In this document: piece after piece, positions 1-5,943 of the stretch
How positions within the stretch are numbered: the first letter of the stretch is position 1
Layout of the letters: each line of letters begins with the position of its first letter
NCBI GenBank assembly: GCA_046758845.1
Contig: JBHIBA010000291.1
Location: forward strand, 1-5,985
Origin: JBHIBA01 sp046758845
GTDB taxonomy: Bacteria > UBA8248 > JACPRG01 > G963555815
DNA length: 5,985 nt
Direction: 5' to 3'
Position numbers and translations under genes: made by a program
The notes under the pieces: generated by a model
Told to the model about the DNA's origin: nothing
The model's input: only the letters and a program-made list of their open reading frames with translations
Database searches by the model: none

Positions 1-91
1 GGAAGCATGAGCATTCGGCTGACGTCGCTCGTCGACGCCGGCGGTTGAGCCCGCGAGGGTCGAGCAGCGCCCCGTTCACCTGGGCGACCGG
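1..91 (+). other. Upstream continuation of the MutS2 reading frame, interrupted by stops
   Basis: In the frame of the downstream Smr gene, bases 23-91 are open and encode residues that end in RPVHLGDRV. This matches the beginning of the KOW-like segment that precedes Smr in MutS2 (the usual pattern is GDrV followed by G.V). The MutS2 homology therefore begins before the GTG at 92. The same frame has TGA at 8-10 and again at 20-22, which a real MutS2 would not have. Frame 1 is open from base 1 to a TGA at 46-48, and frame 3 is open from base 3 to a TGA at 93-95, so a single indel around bases 20-50 could join coding sequence across frames. The piece is too short to decide between a frameshift, a pseudogene and a sequence-end error. 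Confidence 0.5.
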
Positions 92-547
92 GTGAGGTCC
101 GAATCTTCGGGCTGGAAAGGCGTTGTCGATCAGGGACCCAACGACCGCAGCGAATGGTGTGTGGCCGCCAATGGCAAGCGGGCCTGGCTCCCGGAAAAGG
201 ACCTGGTGATCCTCGGCCTCGAGGGTGGAGAGGAGCCCGGCAAGGGAAAAGTGACTTTTGAACGCCCGGCCGGCTCGCCGGAGCCATCCGACGGGGCGCC
301 GGGGCTTGAACTCTATCTGCTGGGTCAGCGGGTTGAAGAGGCCCTGAGCCGGGTCGAGAAGCAATTGGACGAAGCGACCCTCTCGGGCGCCCCTTTTTTC
401 CGGATCGTACACGGCAAGGGAACTGGGGCCCTCAAGCGGGCCATCGCCGAAGCCCTCGATGGGCATCCCCTGGTCAAGAACTATTATCCCGCCGAGACGG
501 AAACCGGCGGAGCCGGCGTAACAGTTGTGGAGATGGCCGGGGCATGA
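92..547 (+). CDS. mutS2: Endonuclease MutS2, C-terminal part (KOW-like segment and Smr domain); 5' truncated
   Basis: This is the C-terminal end of MutS2, a MutS-family ATPase with a nicking Smr domain. MutS2 proteins suppress homologous recombination and, in Bacillus, act on collided ribosomes. Residues 1-41 of the visible frame finish a KOW-like segment (G-V-V, then LPEKDLVIL). Residues 42-70 are a charged, proline-rich linker. Residues 71-151 are the Smr domain: LYLLGQRVEEAL (75-85 region), HGKGTGALK (107-115) and GGAGVTVV (139-146). The first Smr motif, usually LDLxG, reads LYLLG here, so the acidic residue is absent. The HGxG motif is intact. MutS2 is normally about 780 residues, so the ATPase and core domains lie off the left edge. 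GTG 92 is only the first start-like codon after the upstream stops. Homology runs further upstream, so it is probably not the true start. The gene sits 36 bases before dnaG. Confidence 0.85.
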   Translation: MRSESSGWKGVVDQGPNDRSEWCVAANGKRAWLPEKDLVILGLEGGEEPGKGKVTFERPAGSPEPSDGAPGLELYLLGQRVEEALSRVEKQLDEATLSGAPFFRIVHGKGTGALKRAIAEALDGHPLVKNYYPAETETGGAGVTVVEMAGA

Positions 548-549
548 AC

Positions 550-567
550 CCTCCGCCTTAGCGGAGG
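550..567 (+). promoter_or_regulatory. Perfect stem-loop between mutS2 and dnaG
   Basis: CCTCCGC (550-556) pairs perfectly with GCGGAGG (561-567) around the tetraloop CTTA. The hairpin begins two bases after the mutS2 stop codon and ends three bases before the dnaG Shine-Dalgarno. No T-run follows, so it does not look like an intrinsic terminator. Its left arm contains CCTCC, which could also pair with the GGAGG of the dnaG ribosome binding site (572-576). It could therefore protect an mRNA 3' end, attenuate read-through or adjust dnaG translation. The structure is seen directly; the function is inferred. Confidence 0.5.
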
Positions 568-570
568 CCC

Positions 571-577
571 GGGAGGA
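571..577 (+). promoter_or_regulatory. Ribosome binding site of dnaG
   Basis: GGGAGGA lies six bases before the TTG at 584. It is a near-ideal Shine-Dalgarno and is the main reason for accepting the rare TTG codon as the dnaG start. The protein then begins with the typical primase opening (P-x-E-I-L-x-R-I) immediately after the start. Confidence 0.75.
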
Positions 578-583
578 ACCAGG

Positions 584-2515
584 TTGGCAGGTTTGCCCAG
601 TGAGATCCTGAACCGGATCAGAGACGATGTGGACATCGTAGGACTCGTCTCCGAACACGTCCTGCTGAAGAAGGCTGGGGCCAACTACAAGGGCCTCTGC
701 CCCTTTCATGAGGAGAAAACCCCCTCTTTCCACGTCCATCCGGGAAAGCGGATTTTCCATTGCTTCGGCTGCGGACGAGGGGGCGACGCCTTCAAGTTCC
801 TGATGCTTCACCAGAACCTGACCTTTCAGGAGGCCGTTCGGTTTCTGGCCGCAAAGGCGGGGGTCTCCCTCCCGAGACTGTCAAAGGAAACGCCGGAGAA
901 CGTCGCCGAGGAGCAGGCCAAGAAAGAGATCCAGGAGATCAACGCGCTGGCCGCCGCCTTCTACCGGGATGCCTTGGCCTCCAAGGCCGGAGCGCCGGCC
1001 CGCAGGTACCTGGCGGACCGGGGAATCTCGCCCGCGTCCGTCGAGGCTTTCGGTCTGGGATTCGCTCCCCCCGGGTGGCGAAACGTCCTGGAATACCTGA
1101 CCCGCCGAGGCGCGCCGCCCCGGAAGGTCGTAGCGGCCGGACTCGCCAAGCCTCAATCGGGGCGGGAGGGGTACTACGATGTGTTTCGGGGGCGCATTGT
1201 GTTTCCCATCTTTTCGCCGGACGGGGCCGTGGCCGGTTTCGGGGGACGGACCCATCAAGGAGCGGAAAAGGGAGAGAAGGAAGAATCCACGCCGAAGTAT
1301 CTCAATTCACCGGACACCTCGGTATTCAAGAAGCACCAAATCGCATACGGATTCTACCAGGCCAAGGAGGAGATCCGCCGCGGCCGGACGGCCCTGTTGG
1401 TAGAGGGCTATTTCGACGTGATCGCCCTGCACCAGCACGGCATCAAGTACGCGGTGGCCTCTATGGGCACGGCCCTGACGCCCGATCAACTGAGGCTTTT
1501 GCGCAGGGGCGCATTCTGCGAAACGCTTGTACTGTGCTTCGACCCGGATGCGGCTGGCGAGGGAGCGGCCAGGCGGGGGGGCGGGATGCTCCTGGAGCGA
1601 TTTCAGCAGGCCGCGATGCCCGAAAAGTGGCAAGGCGGCCACGAATTGACCACATTGTTGGGGAAGGGTGGCCGGGAGTGGAACCGGATGGTGTTTCAGG
1701 TCGTCGTTCTGCCGTCGGGGGAGGACGCCGACAGCTTTGTGCGGGCGAAAGGCGCCGAGTCCTTTCGGGGTCTCTTGGAGAAGGCCGAAAACCTGATCGA
1801 TTATTTGTTGAACCGCTTGACTGAGGCCTGCCCGCCCGAATCGCCCATCGAGCGGAGGGTGGAAACCCTGCAAGAGGCGGCCGGTTTCCTCTCGGGGCAG
1901 CGGGAGGCTGTCCGACGGGAATACATGAGGGTTTTGAGCGAGCGGCTCCGGATTGACGACGACTTGGCCCAGCGGGCTCTTCGGGCAAGCGGACGCAGGG
2001 TCGAGGCAGTGGGGGCGACGGTGGAAGTTCGGTCGCGGACGGAGAAGTCGCCCCCCGCAGAGAGGTGGCTGGTTGAACTGTTGCTCAAGCATCCTGAGAT
2101 CGGAGGCCGGCTGGAAATTCCCTTGGGATTGTTTTCCGATTCACGACTGAGCCGGGTGGCCTCCGCCGCCGTTGAGTACGCCGGGGCCGCCGAGGGAGAG
2201 TTCGTTCCGGCCGTTGTGGCCGCCGCCCGGGACCCTGAGGCCGAGACGCTGGTGACCGAGCTGTCCATGGAGTCGGGGCAGTGGGCGGACCCGGAACGGG
2301 CGGCCCGGGATTGCATCGCCCGGATCTTGGAAGCCGCGTTGCGGCGCCGGATGGTGGACTGGCAATCCAGGCTGGATGAAGCGAAACGTCGCGGGAACGC
2401 CGAACAGATCCAGAGCCTCCTGAAAGAGGGGGAAGCGTTGCGGAAGGAGAAAGTCGGCCTGCTCCAAAAGGCAATGCAGCCGGAAGGGATCCTGGAAGCC
2501 TCCCCATCTGGATGA
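584..2515 (+). CDS. dnaG: DNA primase DnaG
   Basis: DnaG synthesises short RNA primers for lagging-strand replication and works with the replicative helicase DnaB at the fork. The 643 residues are slightly above the usual size of about 580-620. The N-terminal CHC2 zinc domain has C39, H42, C60 and C63 (CPFH ... CFGC). The catalytic core spans roughly residues 115-430, with GFGGR at 218-222 and PKYLNSP at 237-243. The TOPRIM signature EGYFDV carries E274, and FDPDAAG carries D320 and D322, the metal-binding acidic residues. Residues of about 490-643 form a helical, charged tail in the position of the DnaB-binding domain. Between FDPDAAG and the conserved VVLPSGEDADSF (residues 374-385) there are about 24 more residues than usual (approximately 346-369), an in-frame insertion. 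TTG 584 is the start, supported by a strong Shine-Dalgarno. rpoD follows 59 bases downstream, as in the classic macromolecular synthesis operon. Confidence 0.97.
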   Translation: MAGLPSEILNRIRDDVDIVGLVSEHVLLKKAGANYKGLCPFHEEKTPSFHVHPGKRIFHCFGCGRGGDAFKFLMLHQNLTFQEAVRFLAAKAGVSLPRLSKETPENVAEEQAKKEIQEINALAAAFYRDALASKAGAPARRYLADRGISPASVEAFGLGFAPPGWRNVLEYLTRRGAPPRKVVAAGLAKPQSGREGYYDVFRGRIVFPIFSPDGAVAGFGGRTHQGAEKGEKEESTPKYLNSPDTSVFKKHQIAYGFYQAKEEIRRGRTALLVEGYFDVIALHQHGIKYAVASMGTALTPDQLRLLRRGAFCETLVLCFDPDAAGEGAARRGGGMLLERFQQAAMPEKWQGGHELTTLLGKGGREWNRMVFQVVVLPSGEDADSFVRAKGAESFRGLLEKAENLIDYLLNRLTEACPPESPIERRVETLQEAAGFLSGQREAVRREYMRVLSERLRIDDDLAQRALRASGRRVEAVGATVEVRSRTEKSPPAERWLVELLLKHPEIGGRLEIPLGLFSDSRLSRVASAAVEYAGAAEGEFVPAVVAAARDPEAETLVTELSMESGQWADPERAARDCIARILEAALRRRMVDWQSRLDEAKRRGNAEQIQSLLKEGEALRKEKVGLLQKAMQPEGILEASPSG

Positions 2516-2560
2516 TTTCTGAACGGTCCATCCCAGGGGGCTGACGGGGAGAAAGAGGGG

Positions 2561-2567
2561 AGAAGGA
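2561..2567 (+). promoter_or_regulatory. Ribosome binding site of rpoD
   Basis: AGAAGGA ends seven bases before the ATG at 2575, within a purine-rich run that starts near 2548. It supports ATG 2575 as the rpoD start. The 59-base dnaG-rpoD gap shows no convincing -35/-10 pair and no terminator, so rpoD is probably transcribed with dnaG. A promoter inside dnaG, as known in Escherichia coli, cannot be excluded by eye. Confidence 0.6.
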
Positions 2568-2574
2568 CGCCGAG

Positions 2575-4290
2575 ATGTCGACTAATGAGAGAAGTCACGA
2601 AGTCAAGCAACTGATCTCCCTCGGAAAGGAGAAGGGGTACCTCACGTACGAAGAGGTCAACGACTTCCTACCCCCGGAAGTCATCTCTCCGGAACAGATC
2701 GACGACATCATGATGATGTTCGGGGAGATGGACATTGACGTCATCGACAAGGATTTGGAGTTCCAGCACGAGACCTCCGTCGAGGCGGAAGCGGACAAGC
2801 AGGAAACGGACCGGGACCTCCAGCTCGACGAGTCCAATCTGGGCCGAACGGACGACCCGGTGCGGATGTACCTCCGGGAAATGGGGTCCATCCCCCTGCT
2901 GAGCCGCGAGGGGGAGATCAAGATCGCCAAGCGGATCGAAGAGGGCCAGTTGGAGGTCATTCAGGCCGCCATCTCCACTCCCGTGGCCATGCAAGAGGTC
3001 ATCGCCCTGGGTGATTCTCTCCGGGACGGCCGGTTGCGCGCCGTGGACATTACCAAGGCCAACGAGGGAGAAGAGAAGGGCGCGGCGGAAGAGGAAAAGG
3101 AGCAGGCCCGCGTGTTGGCGCTGATCGGGAAGGTTCGGGACGCCTACCGCCGACTTCAGAAGGCCCAGCAGTCGGGCCCTTCGGCCTCCACGATGAGAAT
3201 GATCAAGCGGCAGCAGGTCCGGATTGTGGAGTTGATTCGGGAGGTCGGCCTGGCGCCCTCGGAGATCGATCGGATCATCGGGAAGATCGAAAGAAGTTAC
3301 CGGGAGGTTCGGGCGCACGACCGGCAGGTCCGGGCTTTGCTGGAGGAGGTCGATCTCAGTCTAACCGAGCTCAGGCGCATTCTGCGTGAGACGAAAAAGA
3401 CCGGCCGCCGGCGCAAGGGGCCGTACAAGGTGGAAATCCTCATGGAATTCGACCGGCGGATCCGCTCCCATCAACGAAGCATCCGGAAGATCGAGGAGGA
3501 CGTGGGCGCCTCCCGGGAGGAGCTGGCCGAATCGCTGAAGAAGATCGCCGATGGCCGCACCAAGGACAAGAAGGCCAAAAAGGCTCTGGCCGAGGCCAAT
3601 TTGAGATTGGTCGTCAGCATCGCCAAGAAATACACCAACCGCGGCCTTCAGTTTCTCGACCTGATTCAGGAAGGGAACATCGGACTGATGAAGGCGGTGG
3701 ATAAGTTCGAGTACCGGCGCGGATACAAGTTCAGCACCTACGCGACCTGGTGGATCCGCCAGGCCATTACGCGGGCCATCGCCGACCAGGCCCGCACCAT
3801 CCGGATCCCCGTCCACATGATCGAAACCATCAACAAGCTTGTCCGCACGACTCGTTATCTCGTCCAGGAGAACGGACGCGAGCCTTCGCCGGAGGAGATT
3901 GCCGAGCGGATGGAGATGCCGGTGGACAAGGTCCGCAAGGTCCTGAAGATCGCGAAAGAACCCATCTCCCTGGAAACCCCCATCGGCGAGGAAGAGGACA
4001 GCCACCTGGGGGATTTCATCGAGGACAAACAGGTGGTCGCCCCGCAGGATGCGGTCGTCAAGTTGGACCTCAAAGAGCAGACCCTGCGCGTGTTGCAGAC
4101 CCTGACGCCGCGGGAAGAAAAGGTGCTGCGCAAGCGGTTCGGCATCGGGATGGACAGCGAACATACGCTCGAGGAGGTCGGCCAGGGATTCGACGTCACG
4201 CGGGAGCGCATCCGCCAGATTGAGGCCAAGGCGCTGCGCAAGCTTCGGCATCCGAGCCGCAGCAAACGTCTCCGCAGCTTTGTGGAGTGA
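2575..4290 (+). CDS. rpoD: RNA polymerase primary sigma factor RpoD (sigma-70)
   Basis: This is the housekeeping sigma factor that brings RNA polymerase to -35/-10 promoters. The 571 residues contain every landmark of a group 1 sigma. Region 1.1 lies at about 7-58 (LISLGKEKGYLTYEEVND). Region 1.2 lies at about 91-124 (TDDPVRMYLREMG). A long, charged non-conserved region runs from about 125 to 335. Region 2 includes ANLRLVVSIAKKYTNRGLQF (341-360) and the -10 recognition and melting helix YKFSTYATWWIRQAITRAIA (384-403). Region 3 follows at about 410-500. Region 4 has LTPREEKVLRKRFGIG (510-525) and the -35-binding helix-turn-helix VTRERIRQIEAKALRKLRHP (541-560). Region 1.1 and the non-conserved region exclude an alternative sigma such as RpoS or RpoH. 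The ATG has a good ribosome binding site. The gene follows dnaG and is followed by a tRNA 25 bases after its stop. Confidence 0.98.
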   Translation: MSTNERSHEVKQLISLGKEKGYLTYEEVNDFLPPEVISPEQIDDIMMMFGEMDIDVIDKDLEFQHETSVEAEADKQETDRDLQLDESNLGRTDDPVRMYLREMGSIPLLSREGEIKIAKRIEEGQLEVIQAAISTPVAMQEVIALGDSLRDGRLRAVDITKANEGEEKGAAEEEKEQARVLALIGKVRDAYRRLQKAQQSGPSASTMRMIKRQQVRIVELIREVGLAPSEIDRIIGKIERSYREVRAHDRQVRALLEEVDLSLTELRRILRETKKTGRRRKGPYKVEILMEFDRRIRSHQRSIRKIEEDVGASREELAESLKKIADGRTKDKKAKKALAEANLRLVVSIAKKYTNRGLQFLDLIQEGNIGLMKAVDKFEYRRGYKFSTYATWWIRQAITRAIADQARTIRIPVHMIETINKLVRTTRYLVQENGREPSPEEIAERMEMPVDKVRKVLKIAKEPISLETPIGEEEDSHLGDFIEDKQVVAPQDAVVKLDLKEQTLRVLQTLTPREEKVLRKRFGIGMDSEHTLEEVGQGFDVTRERIRQIEAKALRKLRHPSRSKRLRSFVE

Positions 4291-4315
4291 AGGGTCGAGG
4301 CGGCCGCCGTGAAAG

Positions 4316-4388
4316 GGGCCCGTAGCTCAGCGGTCAGAGCCGCCGGCTCATAACCGGTTGGTCCCTGGTTCGAATCCAGGCGGGCCCA
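4316..4388 (+). tRNA. tRNA with CAT anticodon (tRNA-Ile2 or elongator tRNA-Met)
   Basis: A complete cloverleaf of 73 bases can be folded. The acceptor stem GGGCCCG/CGGGCCC is perfect. The D-stem is GCTC/GAGC with an 8-base loop. The anticodon stem GCCGG/CCGGT holds the loop CTCATAA, with anticodon CAT at 4349-4351. The variable loop has five bases, and the T-arm CCTGG-TTCGAAT-CCAGG is canonical. The discriminator base is A4388. The following bases are CCT, so the CCA end is not encoded. The anticodon stem lacks the three G-C pairs of initiator tRNA-Met. C4:G69 and C5:G68 and the 8-base D-loop resemble tRNA-Ile2, whose C34 is modified to lysidine by TilS to read AUA. By sequence alone an elongator tRNA-Met is also possible. 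It lies in the rpoD to zinc-ribbon gap, probably as part of the operon transcript. Confidence 0.95.
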
Positions 4389-4465
4389 CCTCGTATCCGT
4401 TTTCAATCGCGCACGCTTGCTCGCGAGAGTCAAAGTGATTTTTGCCCTTCCCTCGGGTCGGCAGT

Positions 4466-5227
4466 GTGACTGAGAAGACGCTACAACTCCGGCTCCTACG
4501 GGAATTCCAGGACCTGGAGCAAGAAATCGCCGGCCTGGAGATCTCCGCCGAAGAGATCCCCAAGACCATTCAGTCCATCGAGACCGAGGTCGAGGCGGCT
4601 CGCGCCGAGCTGGTTCATCGGGAGGCCCGCAAAAAGGACCTCGAGCGGGAGCGCGTGCGGCGGGAAGCCGACGTCGAGACGGAGCGAGAGCGGCTGCGAA
4701 AGGCGCAGGGAAAGCAGCTGGAAGTCAAAACGAACAAGGAGTACAGCGCCCTTCTCCAGGAGATGGAAGCGATCAAAGGAAAGATCGATCAATGGGAGAC
4801 CGAGATCCTGGAGCTGATGGAATCGGCGGATACTTTGGCCGAAGCCATCCGCGACGGAGCCGGCCGGCTCGGCGAGATGGAGGCGGATGCGGAAGTCCGC
4901 AAGAAAGAGAAGAGAGAAGAGCTGGACCGGATTCAGGATCGGCTCTCGGATTTGCGGGGGGGGCATCAGCGCATTTCCGTGGACATTGACCCCGAGTGGC
5001 TGGCCCAGTACAGCCGGATCAAGGCCGCCCGCGGCTGGGCCGTCGCCCCCTTGAACAGCAATTCGTGCAGCGGCTGCCACCAGAGCCTCATGCCCCAATT
5101 GGTTCACGAGATCAAGCACGGCGCCGAGATCAGGACCTGTCCTCATTGCAACCGCATTCTCTACTCCCCTGAGGAAGCGAAGACGCCCGCCGAGACCGCG
5201 AACCCGGCGGAGCCCGCCAAGGCGTGA
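4466..5227 (+). CDS. C4-type zinc-ribbon, coiled-coil protein (COG1579/DUF164, CT398-like)
   Basis: The 253 residues form a long N-terminal coiled coil and a C-terminal zinc ribbon. Residues of about 5-170 are rich in E, K, R and L with heptad-like spacing, and include the family-like stretch VKTNKEYSALLQEMEAIKGK (about 87-106). Before the ribbon, WLAQYSRIKAARGWAVAPL (about 178-196) is typical of the family. The ribbon has C201-x2-C204 and C225-x2-C228. The tail is low-complexity Ala/Pro/Glu. No signal peptide or membrane segment is visible, so it should be cytoplasmic. The role is unsettled; the chlamydial relative CT398 binds sigma-54, which makes the nearby rpoD noteworthy but proves nothing. 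GTG 4466 is chosen because family members begin just before a Leu-rich L-R-E-F/L-Q-D motif. TTG 4442 would add eight residues; neither start has a strong Shine-Dalgarno. The stop overlaps the next start (GTGA), suggesting translational coupling. Confidence 0.85.
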   Translation: MTEKTLQLRLLREFQDLEQEIAGLEISAEEIPKTIQSIETEVEAARAELVHREARKKDLERERVRREADVETERERLRKAQGKQLEVKTNKEYSALLQEMEAIKGKIDQWETEILELMESADTLAEAIRDGAGRLGEMEADAEVRKKEKREELDRIQDRLSDLRGGHQRISVDIDPEWLAQYSRIKAARGWAVAPLNSNSCSGCHQSLMPQLVHEIKHGAEIRTCPHCNRILYSPEEAKTPAETANPAEPAKA

Positions 5228-5829
5228 GCCAAAAAAAGCCGCGCCCCCCGCATCCCGGAGAAATCCTTCAATCCCTGGCCGAACGCCTGGACATCAGCCG
5301 GGTGCTCACGGATCATCCTGAGTGGACCGCGGAGGACCTCCGCCAAGCCCTGGAGACAGCGGCTGCCCTTTTTCGCGACGCGGGACGAAAGGCAGGGGAG
5401 GAGTCCGTTCCGCGAACCCCCTGGCCCGAGACCATCATCCTCTATGCCGACGGCGCCTCGCGGGGAAACCCGGGACCCGCCGGGGCCGGTGTGGTCGTTT
5501 GCGACGAGGCGGGAAACGTCCTCGGAGAGTTCTCCGAGTATCTCGGGGAGACCACGAACAACGTGGCGGAGTACCGGGCCCTGTTGCTGGGGTTGGAAAA
5601 GGCGGCGCAGCCGGGGGTCCGTCGGGTTCTCTTCCGGTGTGATTCAGAACTCCTGGCCCGCCAGCTTCAGGGACGCTACAAGGTCCACAGCCCCAACTTG
5701 AAGGGTCTCTACGCGGAAGCCCGCCGGAAAACAGCCGGTATGGAATCTTTCCGGGCGGAGCACGTGCCCAGGGAGCAAAACTCCATGGCGGATGCCCTGG
5801 CGAATGCGGCTATCGACCGGGGAGGGTGA
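5224..5829 (+). CDS. rnhA: Ribonuclease HI with N-terminal helical extension
   Basis: RNase HI cleaves the RNA strand of RNA-DNA hybrids, such as primer remnants and R-loops, using two metal ions. The catalytic domain covers residues of about 69-198. The acidic residues are visible in order: D76 in YADGASRGNPG, E117 in NNVAEYRALL, D140 in RCDSELLARQL and D190 in NSMADALANAA. The domain is the compact type without the basic protrusion of the E. coli enzyme, as in bacterial/archaeal ypdQ/Sulfolobus-like forms. Residues of about 12-55 form an extra helical segment (ILQSLAERLDISRVL, then W-T-A-E-D-L-R-Q-A-L) resembling a small winged-helix or helical bundle. It is not the known hybrid-binding domain, because its aromatic signature is missing. 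GTG 5224 overlaps the upstream stop, and a GGAG lies eleven bases before it. The 201-residue length is reasonable for the family plus the extension. Confidence 0.93.
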   Translation: MSQKKPRPPHPGEILQSLAERLDISRVLTDHPEWTAEDLRQALETAAALFRDAGRKAGEESVPRTPWPETIILYADGASRGNPGPAGAGVVVCDEAGNVLGEFSEYLGETTNNVAEYRALLLGLEKAAQPGVRRVLFRCDSELLARQLQGRYKVHSPNLKGLYAEARRKTAGMESFRAEHVPREQNSMADALANAAIDRGG

Positions 5830-5863
5830 AGGAATTTGCTTTCTCTAAGAGACCTGGATTTGA

Positions 5864-5921
5864 TTAGGGGGGCCTTCCCTCGACTTCGCTCGGGACATGC
5901 TTTGAAAACCGGCCCCCCTAA
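5864..5921. repeat. Palindromic element with 11-bp perfect inverted repeat (REP/MITE-like)
   Basis: TTAGGGGGGCC (5864-5874) is the exact reverse complement of GGCCCCCCTAA (5911-5921). Inside lies a smaller imperfect hairpin, CTCGA/TCGGG (5879-5883 with 5890-5894, one G-T pair), around the loop CTTCGC. A second C6 run (5924-5929) sits just downstream. The composition differs from the flanking coding sequence. The element starts 34 bases after the RNase HI stop, and no protein is encoded in it. It looks like a dispersed intergenic palindrome, but only one copy is visible here, so repeat status is inferred. Confidence 0.55.
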
Positions 5922-5943
5922 AACCCCCCGGAAAACTTTTGAC

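Noticed and set aside
760..1824. Second + strand frame of 354 codons inside dnaG
   Set aside because: It is Arg/Gly/Pro-rich shifted-frame sequence that overlaps conserved primase motifs in the true frame. No start signal is visible.
1307..2610. Long - strand open frames opposite dnaG (1307-2092 and 1801-2610)
   Set aside because: They are rich in Pro, Arg, Ser and Gly, match no family I recognise, lack a ribosome binding site, and lie opposite a clear primase. GC-rich coding DNA often leaves such antisense frames open.
3361..4251. - strand open frame of 296 codons opposite rpoD
   Set aside because: It is a shadow of highly conserved sigma regions 2-4, with repetitive Leu/Asp/Val-rich sequence and no recognisable domain.
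4407..4446. Weak stem TCGCG/CGCGA (4407-4411 with 4422-4426) followed by a T-run at 4439-4443, as a terminator after the tRNA
   Set aside because: The stem has only five pairs with a 10-base loop, and the T-run begins about 13 bases later. This is too weak to call.
3855..4569. Antisense open frames across the tRNA encoding DSNQGPTGYEPAALTAEL-like and GPPGFEPGTNRL-like peptides
   Set aside because: These peptides are the translated complement of a CAT tRNA gene, a familiar source of spurious proteins in databases. The frames also lie over rpoD or the zinc-ribbon gene.
5835..5866. Possible promoter: TTTGCT and a TTTGAT/TGATTA box about 17-20 bases apart
   Set aside because: The boxes match the consensus poorly, and the sequence leads directly into a strong palindrome with no gene visible before the window ends.
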